Shown here in pieces: positions 42,670 to 50,789 of a stretch of DNA of 64,000 nt. Made by a program: the position numbers and the translations under genes. Every line of letters begins with the position of its first letter. The stretch's first letter is position 1. Source of the stretch: Pseudotabrizicola algicola (GTDB lineage: Bacteria; Pseudomonadota; Alphaproteobacteria; Rhodobacterales; Rhodobacteraceae); assembly GCF_010915705.1 (NCBI RefSeq), contig NZ_JAAIKE010000002.1:620001-684000 (forward strand). The letters are read 5' to 3'. A model generated the notes under the pieces. It was given only the letters and a program-made list of their open reading frames with translations, was not told the DNA's origin and did no database searches.

Positions 42670-43608
42670 TCAGATGCCCGACGCCTTGGATTTGCGCGCG
42701 CTATCCTTGCCCGCATTATCCTTGTCGGCTCCGCTGTCGACACCATCGCCATGCAGGATGGGATCAATCTGCTCGGCCGCGGTATCGACGGCGGCCTGAG
42801 CCACATGTTCGACCTTTTCCGCCAAGGTCGTGCCTTTGCCATCAGGCATCAGCCCTTCTTTGCGGGCGGCCTCTGCGGCGGCGGCATAGGTTGTCTTGGC
42901 TGCCTCTGTCACGCGCTCGCCCATCTCGCCCGTGGCCTGATAGGCTGCCGTCCACATTTTCTGCCGTTGCGGGCCCAAGAGCCGATCTTCGGTGCGCGTC
43001 CGCGGCAAAGCGCTTCCCATGATCGCGCCCATAGCAAAGGTTGCCGCCCCGACAAGCAGCGGCTGGGAGGAAACGCTCCGCGTCAGGGGACGCACTGTCG
43101 ATCCGGCCCGTTCCTTGACCGTGTCGACAGAAGATTGCACACCCTCTACCGCTCTGCCCATCGCGTCGCGCACCATATGCGGCACTTCGCCCAAGGTTTC
43201 GCCCAGATCAGAAACGCTCGCCATCGCCTTGCCAGCCAAGCTGCTGTCATCGTCATGCAACTTGTCCTGACCACCGGAATAGGATTGCCAGTGATCTCCG
43301 GACCGCCCGCCGTAACCGGTGTCGCTCTCGCCGCGCCAGTCGTCGGGATCATGGGTCGACGTCTGCGACTTGCCCATCATCAACCATGCAACTCCTGCAC
43401 CGATCAGCGCCAGCGCCATCGGGTTTTCCCGCACCTGACGTCCGGCGGAGTGCAGCGTTTCGCGCACATTCTCCACCCCCAGAAAATGGCCCACGTCGTC
43501 AACCATCTGGTCAACCGAGAGGCGATTTTTTAGCTTGTCGAGTGTCTCTTCGACCCCCGCACGGTGGGCTTCGATTTCGTTTTCAAGATGCTGTGCTCTG
43601 TCAGACAT
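42670..43608 (-). CDS. DUF3618-domain membrane-associated protein
   Basis: A 312-residue protein. The N-terminal DUF3618 (about 3-55) has LENEIEAHRAGVEETLDKLK. A short hydrophobic segment (NPMALALIGAGVAWLMMGK, about 63-81) follows, then a disordered stretch. A second hydrophobic stretch, QPLLVGAATFAMGAIMGS, lies near 182-199, with helical Ala-rich sequence after it. It is the last gene of the leftward NDI-holin-DUF3618 operon; its ATG at 43608 overlaps the holin-like stop (TGATG). The function is unknown, possibly envelope structure under stress. Confidence 0.85.
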   Translation of the reverse strand: MSDRAQHLENEIEAHRAGVEETLDKLKNRLSVDQMVDDVGHFLGVENVRETLHSAGRQVRENPMALALIGAGVAWLMMGKSQTSTHDPDDWRGESDTGYGGRSGDHWQSYSGGQDKLHDDDSSLAGKAMASVSDLGETLGEVPHMVRDAMGRAVEGVQSSVDTVKERAGSTVRPLTRSVSSQPLLVGAATFAMGAIMGSALPRTRTEDRLLGPQRQKMWTAAYQATGEMGERVTEAAKTTYAAAAEAARKEGLMPDGKGTTLAEKVEHVAQAAVDTAAEQIDPILHGDGVDSGADKDNAGKDSARKSKASGI

Positions 43609-44021
43609 CACAAATGCTCCTTTGCAAGCCGGATATCCCGGCTGGTTTGTTGAAGGGTGCGGTCCGGCATGAGTTCGGCCGCAGAAAGGGATGTGCGCCC
43701 ACGCGCGATCAGCAATGCACCGATGATGCCCAGGGCCGCGCCAACGATGACCGAGGCCCAACCCGGCCCCACCCACTCTGCCAAGGCGATGACGAGGGCC
43801 TGAACCAGAACGAGGGCAGCGACCAAAAGAAAAATCGCCCCTGCAACCATCATTTCGGCTCCGGCAGCCATCGATTTTAGGCCTTGCGAAAGTTCAGTCC
43901 GGATCAGCCTGCCTTCGCCGCGCACGATTCCGGTCACGTCGCGGATGAGATCAGCCAATAACCCCGCGATGCCGCCGGGGCCCGACTCTGTCTGCGGGGA
44001 AAGTGGATCGCGCTCAATCAT
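43608..44021 (-). CDS. Phage-holin superfamily (Actinobacterial holin-like, DUF1469) membrane protein
   Basis: A 137-residue protein. GIAGLLADLIRDVTGIVRGEG forms an amphipathic start, and two transmembrane helices lie at about 52-75 (MMVAGAIFLLVAALVLVQAL) and 80-103. The tail is basic. Chromosomal members in stress operons are not phage genes; their role is unknown. The start is ATG 44021, overlapping the upstream stop by eight bases; a frame open to 44087 would overlap too far. Confidence 0.84.
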   Translation of the reverse strand: MIERDPLSPQTESGPGGIAGLLADLIRDVTGIVRGEGRLIRTELSQGLKSMAAGAEMMVAGAIFLLVAALVLVQALVIALAEWVGPGWASVIVGAALGIIGALLIARGRTSLSAAELMPDRTLQQTSRDIRLAKEHL

Positions 44022-44736
44022 GGCTGCCCGTCCCCGCCCCACCCGGGCGCGTGGCGCCGAGGGGGCCAGACGAGCCACTGACGACACCCGGATTTGATTG
44101 CGACCTGCCGCCTTCGGGGGCGCTCACCATCGGGTCGTTCAGCATCTCTTGTGTGCGCTGTGGCGTGGCGAGCGTCACTCGGCTGCCGCCCTGCGGATGC
44201 CCCGACCGCCCACCATGCGACATCTCGCTTTGCGAATTGCCGCGCGCACCGGAGCGCTGGCCGGCGTTCGATTTGCCACGCGTTGACGAGGTATCGGTCG
44301 CCACGATCATGCGCCCCGCCAAAGCGCCCGTGACAAGGCAGCCCATCACGAAAAGCGCAGGGTTCTCGCGCCCGAACTGGCCAAGACGCTGCCCCATCTC
44401 GCGAATGGATTGTCCCTCGAGGCGTGACGACATATCGTCTATCAAATCAGCGGCATGAGCGGCCATTGCCGAGGCTGCCTCATCCTCTGCGCCCGCCGTC
44501 TCTCCACGCAGCCGCCCTGCGACCGCGCGTATTTGCGACCCCATGTCGGCGGCCCTGCGGTCCAGTTCATCAAGCACAAGCGCCGATATCGTGGAGCCAG
44601 CGTTTTGCGCCTCGTGTTTCACGCGGTCCGCGGCCTGAGAAAGGCGCGCTTTGGCATCGTCAAGCTCGCGTTGGGCAGCTTTTGCCATATCCGAGGTGTC
44701 GTCTTGCGAATGGGTGTCTCTGTTTTCGCTGTGCAT
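44014..44736 (-). CDS. Nutrient-deprivation-induced (NDI)-like membrane protein
   Basis: A 240-residue protein. The long helical first part (about 15-115) is rich in Ala/Glu/Arg (AQRELDDAKARLSQAADRV). One transmembrane segment at about 125-145 (RENPALFVMGCLVTGALAGR) resembles rhizobial nutrient-deprivation-induced proteins. The Ser/Gly-rich tail is disordered. The ATG at 44736 has AAGGAGG nine bases upstream. It is first gene of the operon with the holin-like and DUF3618 genes, behind an EcfG-type promoter. Confidence 0.78.
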   Translation of the reverse strand: MHSENRDTHSQDDTSDMAKAAQRELDDAKARLSQAADRVKHEAQNAGSTISALVLDELDRRAADMGSQIRAVAGRLRGETAGAEDEAASAMAAHAADLIDDMSSRLEGQSIREMGQRLGQFGRENPALFVMGCLVTGALAGRMIVATDTSSTRGKSNAGQRSGARGNSQSEMSHGGRSGHPQGGSRVTLATPQRTQEMLNDPMVSAPEGGRSQSNPGVVSGSSGPLGATRPGGAGTGSHD

Positions 44737-44786
44737 TTTTGGTCCTCCTTGGTCCGGCGAAAAGTTGCCGGCGTGCATGAAGGTCC

Positions 44787-44811
44787 AACTGGAGGCTGGT
44801 CACTTTGTTCC
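44787..44811 (-). promoter_or_regulatory. EcfG-type promoter for the NDI-holin-DUF3618 operon
   Basis: Minus-strand GGAAC (44811-44807), 17 bases, GTT (44789-44787), 51 bases before the ATG at 44736. Confidence 0.72.
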
Positions 44812-44841
44812 GGCGTCCTGAGGGCGCGCCGCACGGCGGGC

Positions 44842-44866
44842 GGAACAATGGCGCGACGGAGCGGTT
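44842..44866 (+). promoter_or_regulatory. EcfG-type promoter for the SDR oxidoreductase
   Basis: GGAAC (44842-44846), 17 bases, GTT (44864-44866; GGTT), 56 bases before the ATG at 44923. It is divergent to the previous site. Confidence 0.72.
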
Positions 44867-44922
44867 GGAGCCCCGAGCGACAGGCTCTGTCGCAGATGAC
44901 GCAGTGACAAAGGAAAATTCTG

Positions 44923-45771
44923 ATGAGCAAAGATATTCCCGCCCAAGAGCAAGACCACCAGCCCGGAACCGAAGCCGAGATGGAACCGAAGCCGGAGTTC
45001 ATGCCCGTCTACGCCGGATCGGGGAGACTGAAGGACAAGGTTGCCGTGATCACAGGGGGCGACAGCGGCATCGGCCGCGCTGCGGCGGTTCTTTTCGCGC
45101 GTGAAGGGGCGAATGTGGCGATCCTTTACAAGGACGAACATGGCGATGCGGACACCACGATCGACATGATCGATGCCGAAGGCGGCGAAGGGATGAAGAT
45201 CGCACTGGATATCGGCGACAAGCAGGCTGTCGAGGCTGCAATCCAGCAGGTGATTGACCGTTTTGGTCGTATCAACATTCTGGTGAACAATGCCGCCGAG
45301 CAGCACGTTCAGGATAATGTCGAGGACATCAGCGAAGATCAGCTTTTGCGCACATTCAAAACCAATATCTTTGGTCAGTTCTTCGCGGTGCAGGCTGTGC
45401 TGGGCCAGATGGAACAGGGCGACAGCATCATCAACATCACGTCGGTGACCGCGTTTCGGGGGCAGGACCAACTGGTTGACTACTCGTCCACCAAAGGGGC
45501 AATTCTGGCCTTTACCCGCGCCCTGTCATCCAAACTCGCCGAACGCGGCATCAGGGTGAACGCCGTCGCACCCGGGCCGATCTGGACACCGCTCATCCCG
45601 GCATCCTTTCCGGCAGATAAGGTGGAAAGCTTTGGCCAGAACGTGCCGCTCGGTCGTCCCGGCCAGCCGAACGAGGTGGCGCCCTGCATCCTGTTTCTTG
45701 CCTGTCAGGACAGCTCTTACATCACAGGGCAGACATTGCATCCGAACGGGGGCGAACTGATCGGAGGCTAA
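44923..45771 (+). CDS. SDR-family oxidoreductase (YghA/general-stress type)
   Basis: A 282-residue classical short-chain dehydrogenase with an N-terminal extension (about 1-38) typical of the YghA/GspA-like stress subgroup. Cofactor motif GGDSGIGRA, NNAAEQ, catalytic Ser in ITSVTAFRG and YSSTK active site are all intact. The C-terminus GQTLHPNGGELIGG is normal. The substrate is unknown; relatives reduce aldehydes or ketones. It has its own EcfG-type promoter and is divergent from the NDI operon. A perfect terminator follows. Confidence 0.9.
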   Translation: MSKDIPAQEQDHQPGTEAEMEPKPEFMPVYAGSGRLKDKVAVITGGDSGIGRAAAVLFAREGANVAILYKDEHGDADTTIDMIDAEGGEGMKIALDIGDKQAVEAAIQQVIDRFGRINILVNNAAEQHVQDNVEDISEDQLLRTFKTNIFGQFFAVQAVLGQMEQGDSIINITSVTAFRGQDQLVDYSSTKGAILAFTRALSSKLAERGIRVNAVAPGPIWTPLIPASFPADKVESFGQNVPLGRPGQPNEVAPCILFLACQDSSYITGQTLHPNGGELIGG

Positions 45772-45777
45772 ATAAAG

Positions 45778-45799
45778 GCGGGGGCAGTGCTGCCCCCGC
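45778..45799. terminator. Convergent terminator after the SDR gene
   Basis: Perfect nine-bp stem GCGGGGGCA (45778-45786) / TGCCCCCGC (45791-45799), between two convergent stops. Confidence 0.82.
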
Positions 45800-45810
45800 T
45801 CTCCACACCA

Positions 45811-46344
45811 TCAGATTCCCGCAACAACGCTGCACACGGGGCGAAGTTGAGCATCATCCGGCGTGACGCCACCGGCGAGTCCGGTATAGGGCTGAACCCC
45901 TTCGGAAGGGCGATGCACTTCGGCCCCATCCGCCGCGCCAGAGATTGACGTTGGCGCGGTAGCCTCGCGCTGGACGCCTTCATCGGCAGGCAATTCGCTG
46001 CCCGTGGCTTGCGCGTCTTGGGTGTCACCAAGGCCGGTATTGGAGCCTTGCTGCTGCGAAGGGACAACCGCGCCCGAGGTGTCAGAAACATCAGCCCGAT
46101 CCGCCAGAATGGCGCAGCGTTCCAAGATGGCAGCCTGATCGTCGGAACTCAGGGCTGTCCAATGCGCGCGTATCTCGAATTCCGGTCGCAGCAGCGTCAG
46201 ACCTTCATCACTGAAAAAACCGGCCCCGACCCTGTCCCACCATGTTTCGGCAGCGGGCAGATCATTTCCTGCGGTTTGGGCATAGGCAGGGGCGAGGGCA
46301 GGCAGGGCAGCCACAGAGGCAGCAAGTGCGAGTGTTCGCATCAT
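45811..46344 (-). CDS. Secreted two-cysteine protein (paralogue of 24756-25448)
   Basis: A 177-residue exported protein. The signal peptide is MMRTLALAASVAALPALAPA, cleaved near AYAQ. The core has EGLTLLRPEFEIRAHWTALS then DDQAAILERC, the same E-I-x-A-x-W-x-x-L-S-x-x-D-x-x-x-I-x-x-x-C pattern as the paralogue. A polar linker follows, then VTPDDAQLRPVCSVVAGI at the C-terminus. The start at 46344 has AAGGA seven bases upstream. An EcfG-type promoter lies at 46387-46412. It is an unnamed family, probably periplasmic with one disulfide. Confidence 0.78.
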   Translation of the reverse strand: MMRTLALAASVAALPALAPAYAQTAGNDLPAAETWWDRVGAGFFSDEGLTLLRPEFEIRAHWTALSSDDQAAILERCAILADRADVSDTSGAVVPSQQQGSNTGLGDTQDAQATGSELPADEGVQREATAPTSISGAADGAEVHRPSEGVQPYTGLAGGVTPDDAQLRPVCSVVAGI

Positions 46345-46386
46345 CGTCTTTTCCTTTCTTGGCGTTCTCAAACTGTTCCCGACACA

Positions 46387-46412
46387 AACACCTCAAAGAG
46401 GAGATATGTTCC
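46387..46412 (-). promoter_or_regulatory. EcfG-type promoter for the secreted two-cysteine protein
   Basis: Minus-strand GGAAC (46412-46408), 18 bases, GTT (46389-46387), 43 bases before the ATG at 46344. Confidence 0.65.
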
Positions 46413-46537
46413 GCCTTTGCGCCCCGCTGCGGCCATTTGCCCGAAGGTTCGGGGAACAATCGGCGCAGTTACAGCTTTAAGCGCAGCAGCAGGTCGGGCC
46501 ATCGCGTGTCCGGGCAAAACCGATTGGACCCGAGCGC

Positions 46538-47956
46538 ATGACAGCGACCCACAGGCCCCCCTGCCTTGTCGAACCCGACATCTTGAGCCTCTGCGTGGAA
46601 GGCAAGAGCGCCACTTCCGGCCCGCCGCCTCCCCGCCTTTTCTATCTGAGCGGCTTTGAAGGCACCCAGATGTTCGGACATGGGATAGATGTTCTGGACA
46701 CATCCCAACACACCGGACGCTACGCCGCCGATCTTTTGCAACTGGTTACCGACGGGATAACCGAGTTTCGGTGCTGTATCCCGTGGCACAAGATTGAGAG
46801 GGTGCGCGGCAGTTATGACTGGAGTTGGACCGACCGCTATCTAGATCAGGTCAGACGCCTTGGCCTGCGGCCCATAGTGGACCCGCTGCACCATACCAGT
46901 TTTCCGCACTGGCTGGAAAACGGCTTTGCCAACCCCGATTTTCCTCACCGTTATGTCGCCTTCCTGACCAGTTTTGCCCGCCGTTATCCCTGGGTGTCAG
47001 ACTACACCATCATCAATGAGCCGGTTGCGACATCAATTCTTTGCGGCTTTACCGGCGACTGGTATCCGCATTGGACAGGCCGTGGCGGCGTGGCGCAGAT
47101 GATCCTCGGGATGGTGCGCGCCATCCACGCGGCCAGCATCGCCCTTGAGAATCTTGTGCCGGCATTGCGCATTGTGCATGTCGATACCTGCGAGCGGCAT
47201 CATGCGCTGGATGAGGCTGCAAAGGACCATACGGAATTCAGCAATCATCTGCGGTTCGCGGTGCTTGACCTCTTGCTCGGCAGGGTCGCTGCTGACCACC
47301 CCTTGTTCGAGTTGTTTTCGCGTAATGGCTTGCGAGAAGACGAACTTGCACTTTATCGCGCGCTTCCCTCGCGGATCGACGTTCTGGGACTGGATTACTA
47401 TGCCCATAGCGAAATGGGCTGGACGCGCAAAGGACCTAGCGAAGCCTTTCGACCGTTTGGCTTTCGCAAGCTGGCGAAGGAATATGCCGCGCGTTATCCG
47501 TTCAACCTCATGCTGTCGGAAACCAATGTCCGCGGGCGGATCGAAGATCGACTGACATGGCTTAGATACATGGTGTCGGAGTGTGAGCAGTTGACTCTCG
47601 AGCTGATGGCCCAAGGTCGTCAGTTCGAAGGCTTTTGTTGGTATCCGCATATTGATTCCACGGATTGGTGCTCGCTCTGCCGTGAGCCGAACGGGCGGAT
47701 CGATCCGCAAGGGATATACCATCTGACCGGTCAGTTTGACCGCATGCCCTCGGAACTGTCCGAGACCTATGTTCAGTTGGCCGCGGGGAAAATAGAGGCC
47801 TCACAGATACCCGCATATCGTTTGGAAAATCCGGTTCTGACAGACCGCAGGGTCGGCAAGTTCCTGTGCCACATGGCCGGATTTGAGTGGCGCGAAGGCC
47901 AGCCCAGCGGCGCACCTTATGCGTGTCAGTCCCCTCTTACCCTTGCCGATATCTAG
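46538..47956 (+). CDS. Family-1-like glycoside hydrolase
   Basis: A 472-residue TIM-barrel protein. The acid/base site is DYTIINEPVATS (Glu 161) as in GH1 TxNEP enzymes, and the nucleophile is probably the Glu of LMLSETNVRG (Glu 328), where classic beta-glucosidases have TENG. Length is normal for GH1. No signal peptide is seen. The ATG at 46538 precedes a variable ~30-residue leader; an internal start near FYLSGFEG is possible. It is the first gene of a glycan set with a glycosyltransferase and UDP-galactopyranose mutase. Upstream, GGAAC at 46453 lacks a proper -10 element. Confidence 0.8.
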   Translation: MTATHRPPCLVEPDILSLCVEGKSATSGPPPPRLFYLSGFEGTQMFGHGIDVLDTSQHTGRYAADLLQLVTDGITEFRCCIPWHKIERVRGSYDWSWTDRYLDQVRRLGLRPIVDPLHHTSFPHWLENGFANPDFPHRYVAFLTSFARRYPWVSDYTIINEPVATSILCGFTGDWYPHWTGRGGVAQMILGMVRAIHAASIALENLVPALRIVHVDTCERHHALDEAAKDHTEFSNHLRFAVLDLLLGRVAADHPLFELFSRNGLREDELALYRALPSRIDVLGLDYYAHSEMGWTRKGPSEAFRPFGFRKLAKEYAARYPFNLMLSETNVRGRIEDRLTWLRYMVSECEQLTLELMAQGRQFEGFCWYPHIDSTDWCSLCREPNGRIDPQGIYHLTGQFDRMPSELSETYVQLAAGKIEASQIPAYRLENPVLTDRRVGKFLCHMAGFEWREGQPSGAPYACQSPLTLADI

Positions 47957-47980
47957 GGCTGGCAAGGCCGCGGGGGCGCA

Positions 47981-48005
47981 GGAACAAAAGTTTCATCCAC
48001 TGGTT
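47981..48005 (+). promoter_or_regulatory. EcfG-type promoter for the glycosyltransferase-glf pair
   Basis: GGAAC (47981-47985), 17 bases, GTT (48003-48005; GGTT), 35 bases before the ATG at 48041. Confidence 0.7.
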
Positions 48006-48040
48006 GAGCAGCCAAGACCCTCATTCAATCGGATGCCCCA

Positions 48041-49228
48041 ATGAATTCCCCATTTTCGCTATCACCGGCGGGACAAGACCTCGTGCCCCAAAAGCAGCCT
48101 GCCCTGCGCCCGAATGCGCGGGCGCGGCAAACCATCGTCTGCTTTTCCCATTTGCGGTGGGGTTTCGTGCATCAGCGCCCGCAGCATTTGCTCAACCATG
48201 CTGCGGCGTCCTATCTGGTGTATTTTGTCGAAGAACCCGTGGCGGGTGAGGGGCCATCGCATTTCCGGATGCAGGTCGCAGAGTCGGGCGTGATCGTCCT
48301 GACACCCTACATCGACCCCGCAGCCCATCAGATTGAGGAACAGCACAAGCTGGTGCAAGACCTGCACCGCAGCATCGCGGGCGATCTTGTGGTCCATTGG
48401 TTCTATACGCCGATGGCATTGCAATTCGTGCAGGATATTCCTTGCGACCTTTGCATTTACGACTGCATGGACGAGCTGTCGGCCTTCCGCTTTGCCCCCG
48501 CCGGTCTGCGCGATTTGGAGCGTGATTTGCTGGGGCGGGCAGATCTTGTCTTTACGGGGGGGCGCAGCCTGTTCGAAGCCAAGCGTGCCCACCATCTGGA
48601 TGTGCATTGTTTTCCGAGCAGCGTGGATGTCAGCCATTTCGGTCGTGCGCGCACTGCAATCCCCGATCCGGCGGATCAGGCGCACCTGCCCGGCCCCCGC
48701 ATCGGATTTGTGGGGGTGATCGATGAACGGATCGACCTTGATCTGATCGCGCAAGCGGCGTCTGAACTGCCGGAGCTGCAATTTGTCATGCTCGGGCCAA
48801 CTGCCAAGATCGATCCGGCCAGCCTGCCGCACGCAAAGAACATTCACTGGCTGGGCAGCAAATCCTACGCCGAATTGCCTGCCTATATGGCAAATTGGCA
48901 AGCGGCGTGGATGCCCTTCGCTCTCAATGATGCGACCCGCTTTATCAGCCCGACCAAGACACCGGAATTCTTGTCTGCCGGATTGCAGGTTGTGTCGACA
49001 GCGGTGCCGGATGTGGTCGCGGAATACGGGCAGAAGCGTTTGGTCAAGATCGCAGAGGCATCAAGCATTGCGGCAGATCTGCGCGCCAGCCTGACGTCAC
49101 CCACCCCGGATTGGAAAAGAGCCGTCGACCGATCGTTGCGGCAAATGTCATGGGGCCGGACATGGAACGCGATGCAGGGGCTGATGGCTTCCCGCATGAC
49201 GATGCCAAAGGAATTGGCCCATGCATGA
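48041..49228 (+). CDS. GT-B fold glycosyltransferase (TuaH-like)
   Basis: A 395-residue protein. The N-terminal Rossmann half includes VCFSHLRWGFVHQRPQHLL, a motif common in TuaH-like transferases, and LCIYDCMDELSAF. The C-terminal half is GPRIGFVGVIDERIDLDLI then PLHA-type donor site ISPTKTPEFLSAGLQVV. The stop overlaps the glf start by eight bases, so the two act together. Donor and acceptor are unknown, but coupling with Glf suggests a galactofuranose-containing surface glycan. Its own EcfG-type promoter makes this pair stress-inducible. Confidence 0.85.
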   Translation: MNSPFSLSPAGQDLVPQKQPALRPNARARQTIVCFSHLRWGFVHQRPQHLLNHAAASYLVYFVEEPVAGEGPSHFRMQVAESGVIVLTPYIDPAAHQIEEQHKLVQDLHRSIAGDLVVHWFYTPMALQFVQDIPCDLCIYDCMDELSAFRFAPAGLRDLERDLLGRADLVFTGGRSLFEAKRAHHLDVHCFPSSVDVSHFGRARTAIPDPADQAHLPGPRIGFVGVIDERIDLDLIAQAASELPELQFVMLGPTAKIDPASLPHAKNIHWLGSKSYAELPAYMANWQAAWMPFALNDATRFISPTKTPEFLSAGLQVVSTAVPDVVAEYGQKRLVKIAEASSIAADLRASLTSPTPDWKRAVDRSLRQMSWGRTWNAMQGLMASRMTMPKELAHA

Positions 49229-50345
49229 CTGGCTGATCGTAGGGGCGGGTTTTGCTGGGAGCGTTCTGGCCGAGCGTTTGGCGACCCAGCGCAATGAAAC
49301 GGTGCTGGTCATCGACAAGCGCGATCATATCGGCGGCAATGCCTATGATTACCATGACGCGGCAGGCGTCCTGGTACACCGCTATGGCCCGCATATCTTC
49401 CATACCAATGCAGCGGTCGTCGTCGAATATCTGTCCCGGTTCACAGATTGGCGCCCCTATGAACATCGCGTTCTGGCGCAAGTGGACGGGCAGTTGGTGC
49501 CAATTCCGATCAATCTCGATACAGTCAATCGGCTTTACGGGTTGGACCTTGATCCACAGGGGATGGAAGCCTTTCTGGCCGAGCGGCGCGAACCCGTCGA
49601 AGAGATCAAAACATCGGAAGATGTGGTGGTGTCGACGGTCGGCCGAGATCTCTATGAGAAGTTCTTTCAGGGCTATACGCGCAAACAATGGGGGCTTGAC
49701 CCGTCCCAGCTGTCGCGCATCGTGACCGCGCGAATTCCCACACGGACAAACCGGGATGACCGCTATTTTACCGATCAGTTCCAGCAGATGCCCTCCGACG
49801 GCTATAGCGCCATGTTCCGCCGGATGCTCGACCACCCCAATATCCACGTGGAGCTTGGCACGACCTGGAATGAAACGCGTGACAGACCAAAGGCGCGGCG
49901 GCTCATTTTCACAGGGCCGATCGATGAATATTTCGGGCATTGCTATGGGCATTTGCCTTATCGCTCGCTCCGCTTTGAACACGAGACGCGCGATCTGGAA
50001 TGGGCGCAGCCTGTCGGGGTGATAAACTTTCCCCAGACAGAAGATTACACGCGGGTCACTGAATACAAACACCTGACAGGCCAGACGCACCCCAAAACCA
50101 GCCTGACTTACGAATACCCGAGTCCCACGGGTGATCCCTATTACCCCATTCCGCGCGAAGAGAACCAAGAGCTTTACCGCAAGTATCGCACGGCAGCGTC
50201 ACGGCTGGACGATGTCTGGTTTCTTGGGCGGTTGGGAACCTACCAATATCTGAACATGGATCAGGTGGTGGGTCAGGCGCTGGCAACCTTCGATCGCATC
50301 AACGCCACCCGCACCCCGACAGCGGCGGCGCGCGCAGCCGAGTGA
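49221..50345 (+). CDS. glf: UDP-galactopyranose mutase
   Basis: A 374-residue FAD flavoenzyme that converts UDP-galactopyranose to UDP-galactofuranose. The N-terminus MHDWLIVGAGFAGSVLAERL holds the dinucleotide motif. DKRDHIGGNAYDY and RYGPHIFHTN are the invariant Glf blocks, and the C-terminal FLGRLGTYQYLNMDQV completes it. Length is normal (370-390). It is co-translated with the upstream glycosyltransferase. A long hairpin follows the stop. Confidence 0.96.
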   Translation: MHDWLIVGAGFAGSVLAERLATQRNETVLVIDKRDHIGGNAYDYHDAAGVLVHRYGPHIFHTNAAVVVEYLSRFTDWRPYEHRVLAQVDGQLVPIPINLDTVNRLYGLDLDPQGMEAFLAERREPVEEIKTSEDVVVSTVGRDLYEKFFQGYTRKQWGLDPSQLSRIVTARIPTRTNRDDRYFTDQFQQMPSDGYSAMFRRMLDHPNIHVELGTTWNETRDRPKARRLIFTGPIDEYFGHCYGHLPYRSLRFEHETRDLEWAQPVGVINFPQTEDYTRVTEYKHLTGQTHPKTSLTYEYPSPTGDPYYPIPREENQELYRKYRTAASRLDDVWFLGRLGTYQYLNMDQVVGQALATFDRINATRTPTAAARAAE

Positions 50346-50350
50346 GGCTG

Positions 50351-50384
50351 TTCCGGCACCGGAGGTGAGCCCCCGGTGCCGGAA
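50351..50384. terminator. Convergent terminator after glf
   Basis: Perfect twelve-bp stem TTCCGGCACCGG (50351-50362) / CCGGTGCCGGAA (50373-50384) between convergent stops. Confidence 0.85.
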
Positions 50385-50398
50385 ACGCATCGCGCCGA

Positions 50399-50695
50399 TC
50401 AATCGTAATGTTCTGGCAGCGCGCGCAACTGGTCTTTCGACCATGTGGTAAGGCCATGAACACGGCCCGCTGTATCGCGCATAAGATCAAGGTCATCCAG
50501 ATTGATCAGAACGGGCTTGGCGCCGATGCCAAGGAAACCGCCAACGTCAATCACCACCTTGGGCGCGACACCGACATCATGCAGATGCGAAATGGTGCCG
50601 ACCTTCTCGTCGTTCTGGTCATAGATCGGCGCACCAGTCAGGTTTTCTTCGGTCTGTTCGGCCAGCGTCAGTCGAATGTGGCTGCTATGGTCCAT
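50399..50695 (-). CDS. PRC-barrel domain protein
   Basis: A 98-residue protein with one PRC-barrel (about 18-80: LTGAPIYDQNDEKVGTISHL, then PKVVIDVGGFLGIGAKPVLI). PRC-barrels occur in RimM, photosynthetic reaction centres and many stress proteins. ATG 50695 is chosen because AAGGAG ends six bases upstream; an ATG at 50701 would touch the ribosome site. Its EcfG-type promoter (50745-50769) is divergent to the next gene's. Confidence 0.88.
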   Translation of the reverse strand: MDHSSHIRLTLAEQTEENLTGAPIYDQNDEKVGTISHLHDVGVAPKVVIDVGGFLGIGAKPVLINLDDLDLMRDTAGRVHGLTTWSKDQLRALPEHYD

Positions 50696-50744
50696 CGTCA
50701 TCTCCTTTTTCATCACGGCCAGAGCCGTTCTGACCAGCCAAGGA

Positions 50745-50769
50745 AACTGGCGTGCATAAACTATGTTCC
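50745..50769 (-). promoter_or_regulatory. EcfG-type promoter for the PRC-barrel gene
   Basis: Minus-strand GGAAC (50769-50765), 17 bases, GTT (50747-50745), 50 bases before the ATG at 50695. Confidence 0.72.
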
Positions 50770-50789
50770 TGCGCCAGACCTGCCGCGGC

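Noticed and set aside
43608-44021. Prophage remnant because of the holin-like gene
   Set aside because: No other phage genes are near; the gene is locked in a stress-controlled operon with DUF3618 and NDI-like genes, a common chromosomal arrangement.
46453-46477. EcfG-type promoter for the GH1-like gene
   Set aside because: GGAAC is present at 46453, but at 17-18 bases the sequence is CTT, not GTT; a GTT ten bases away is too close.
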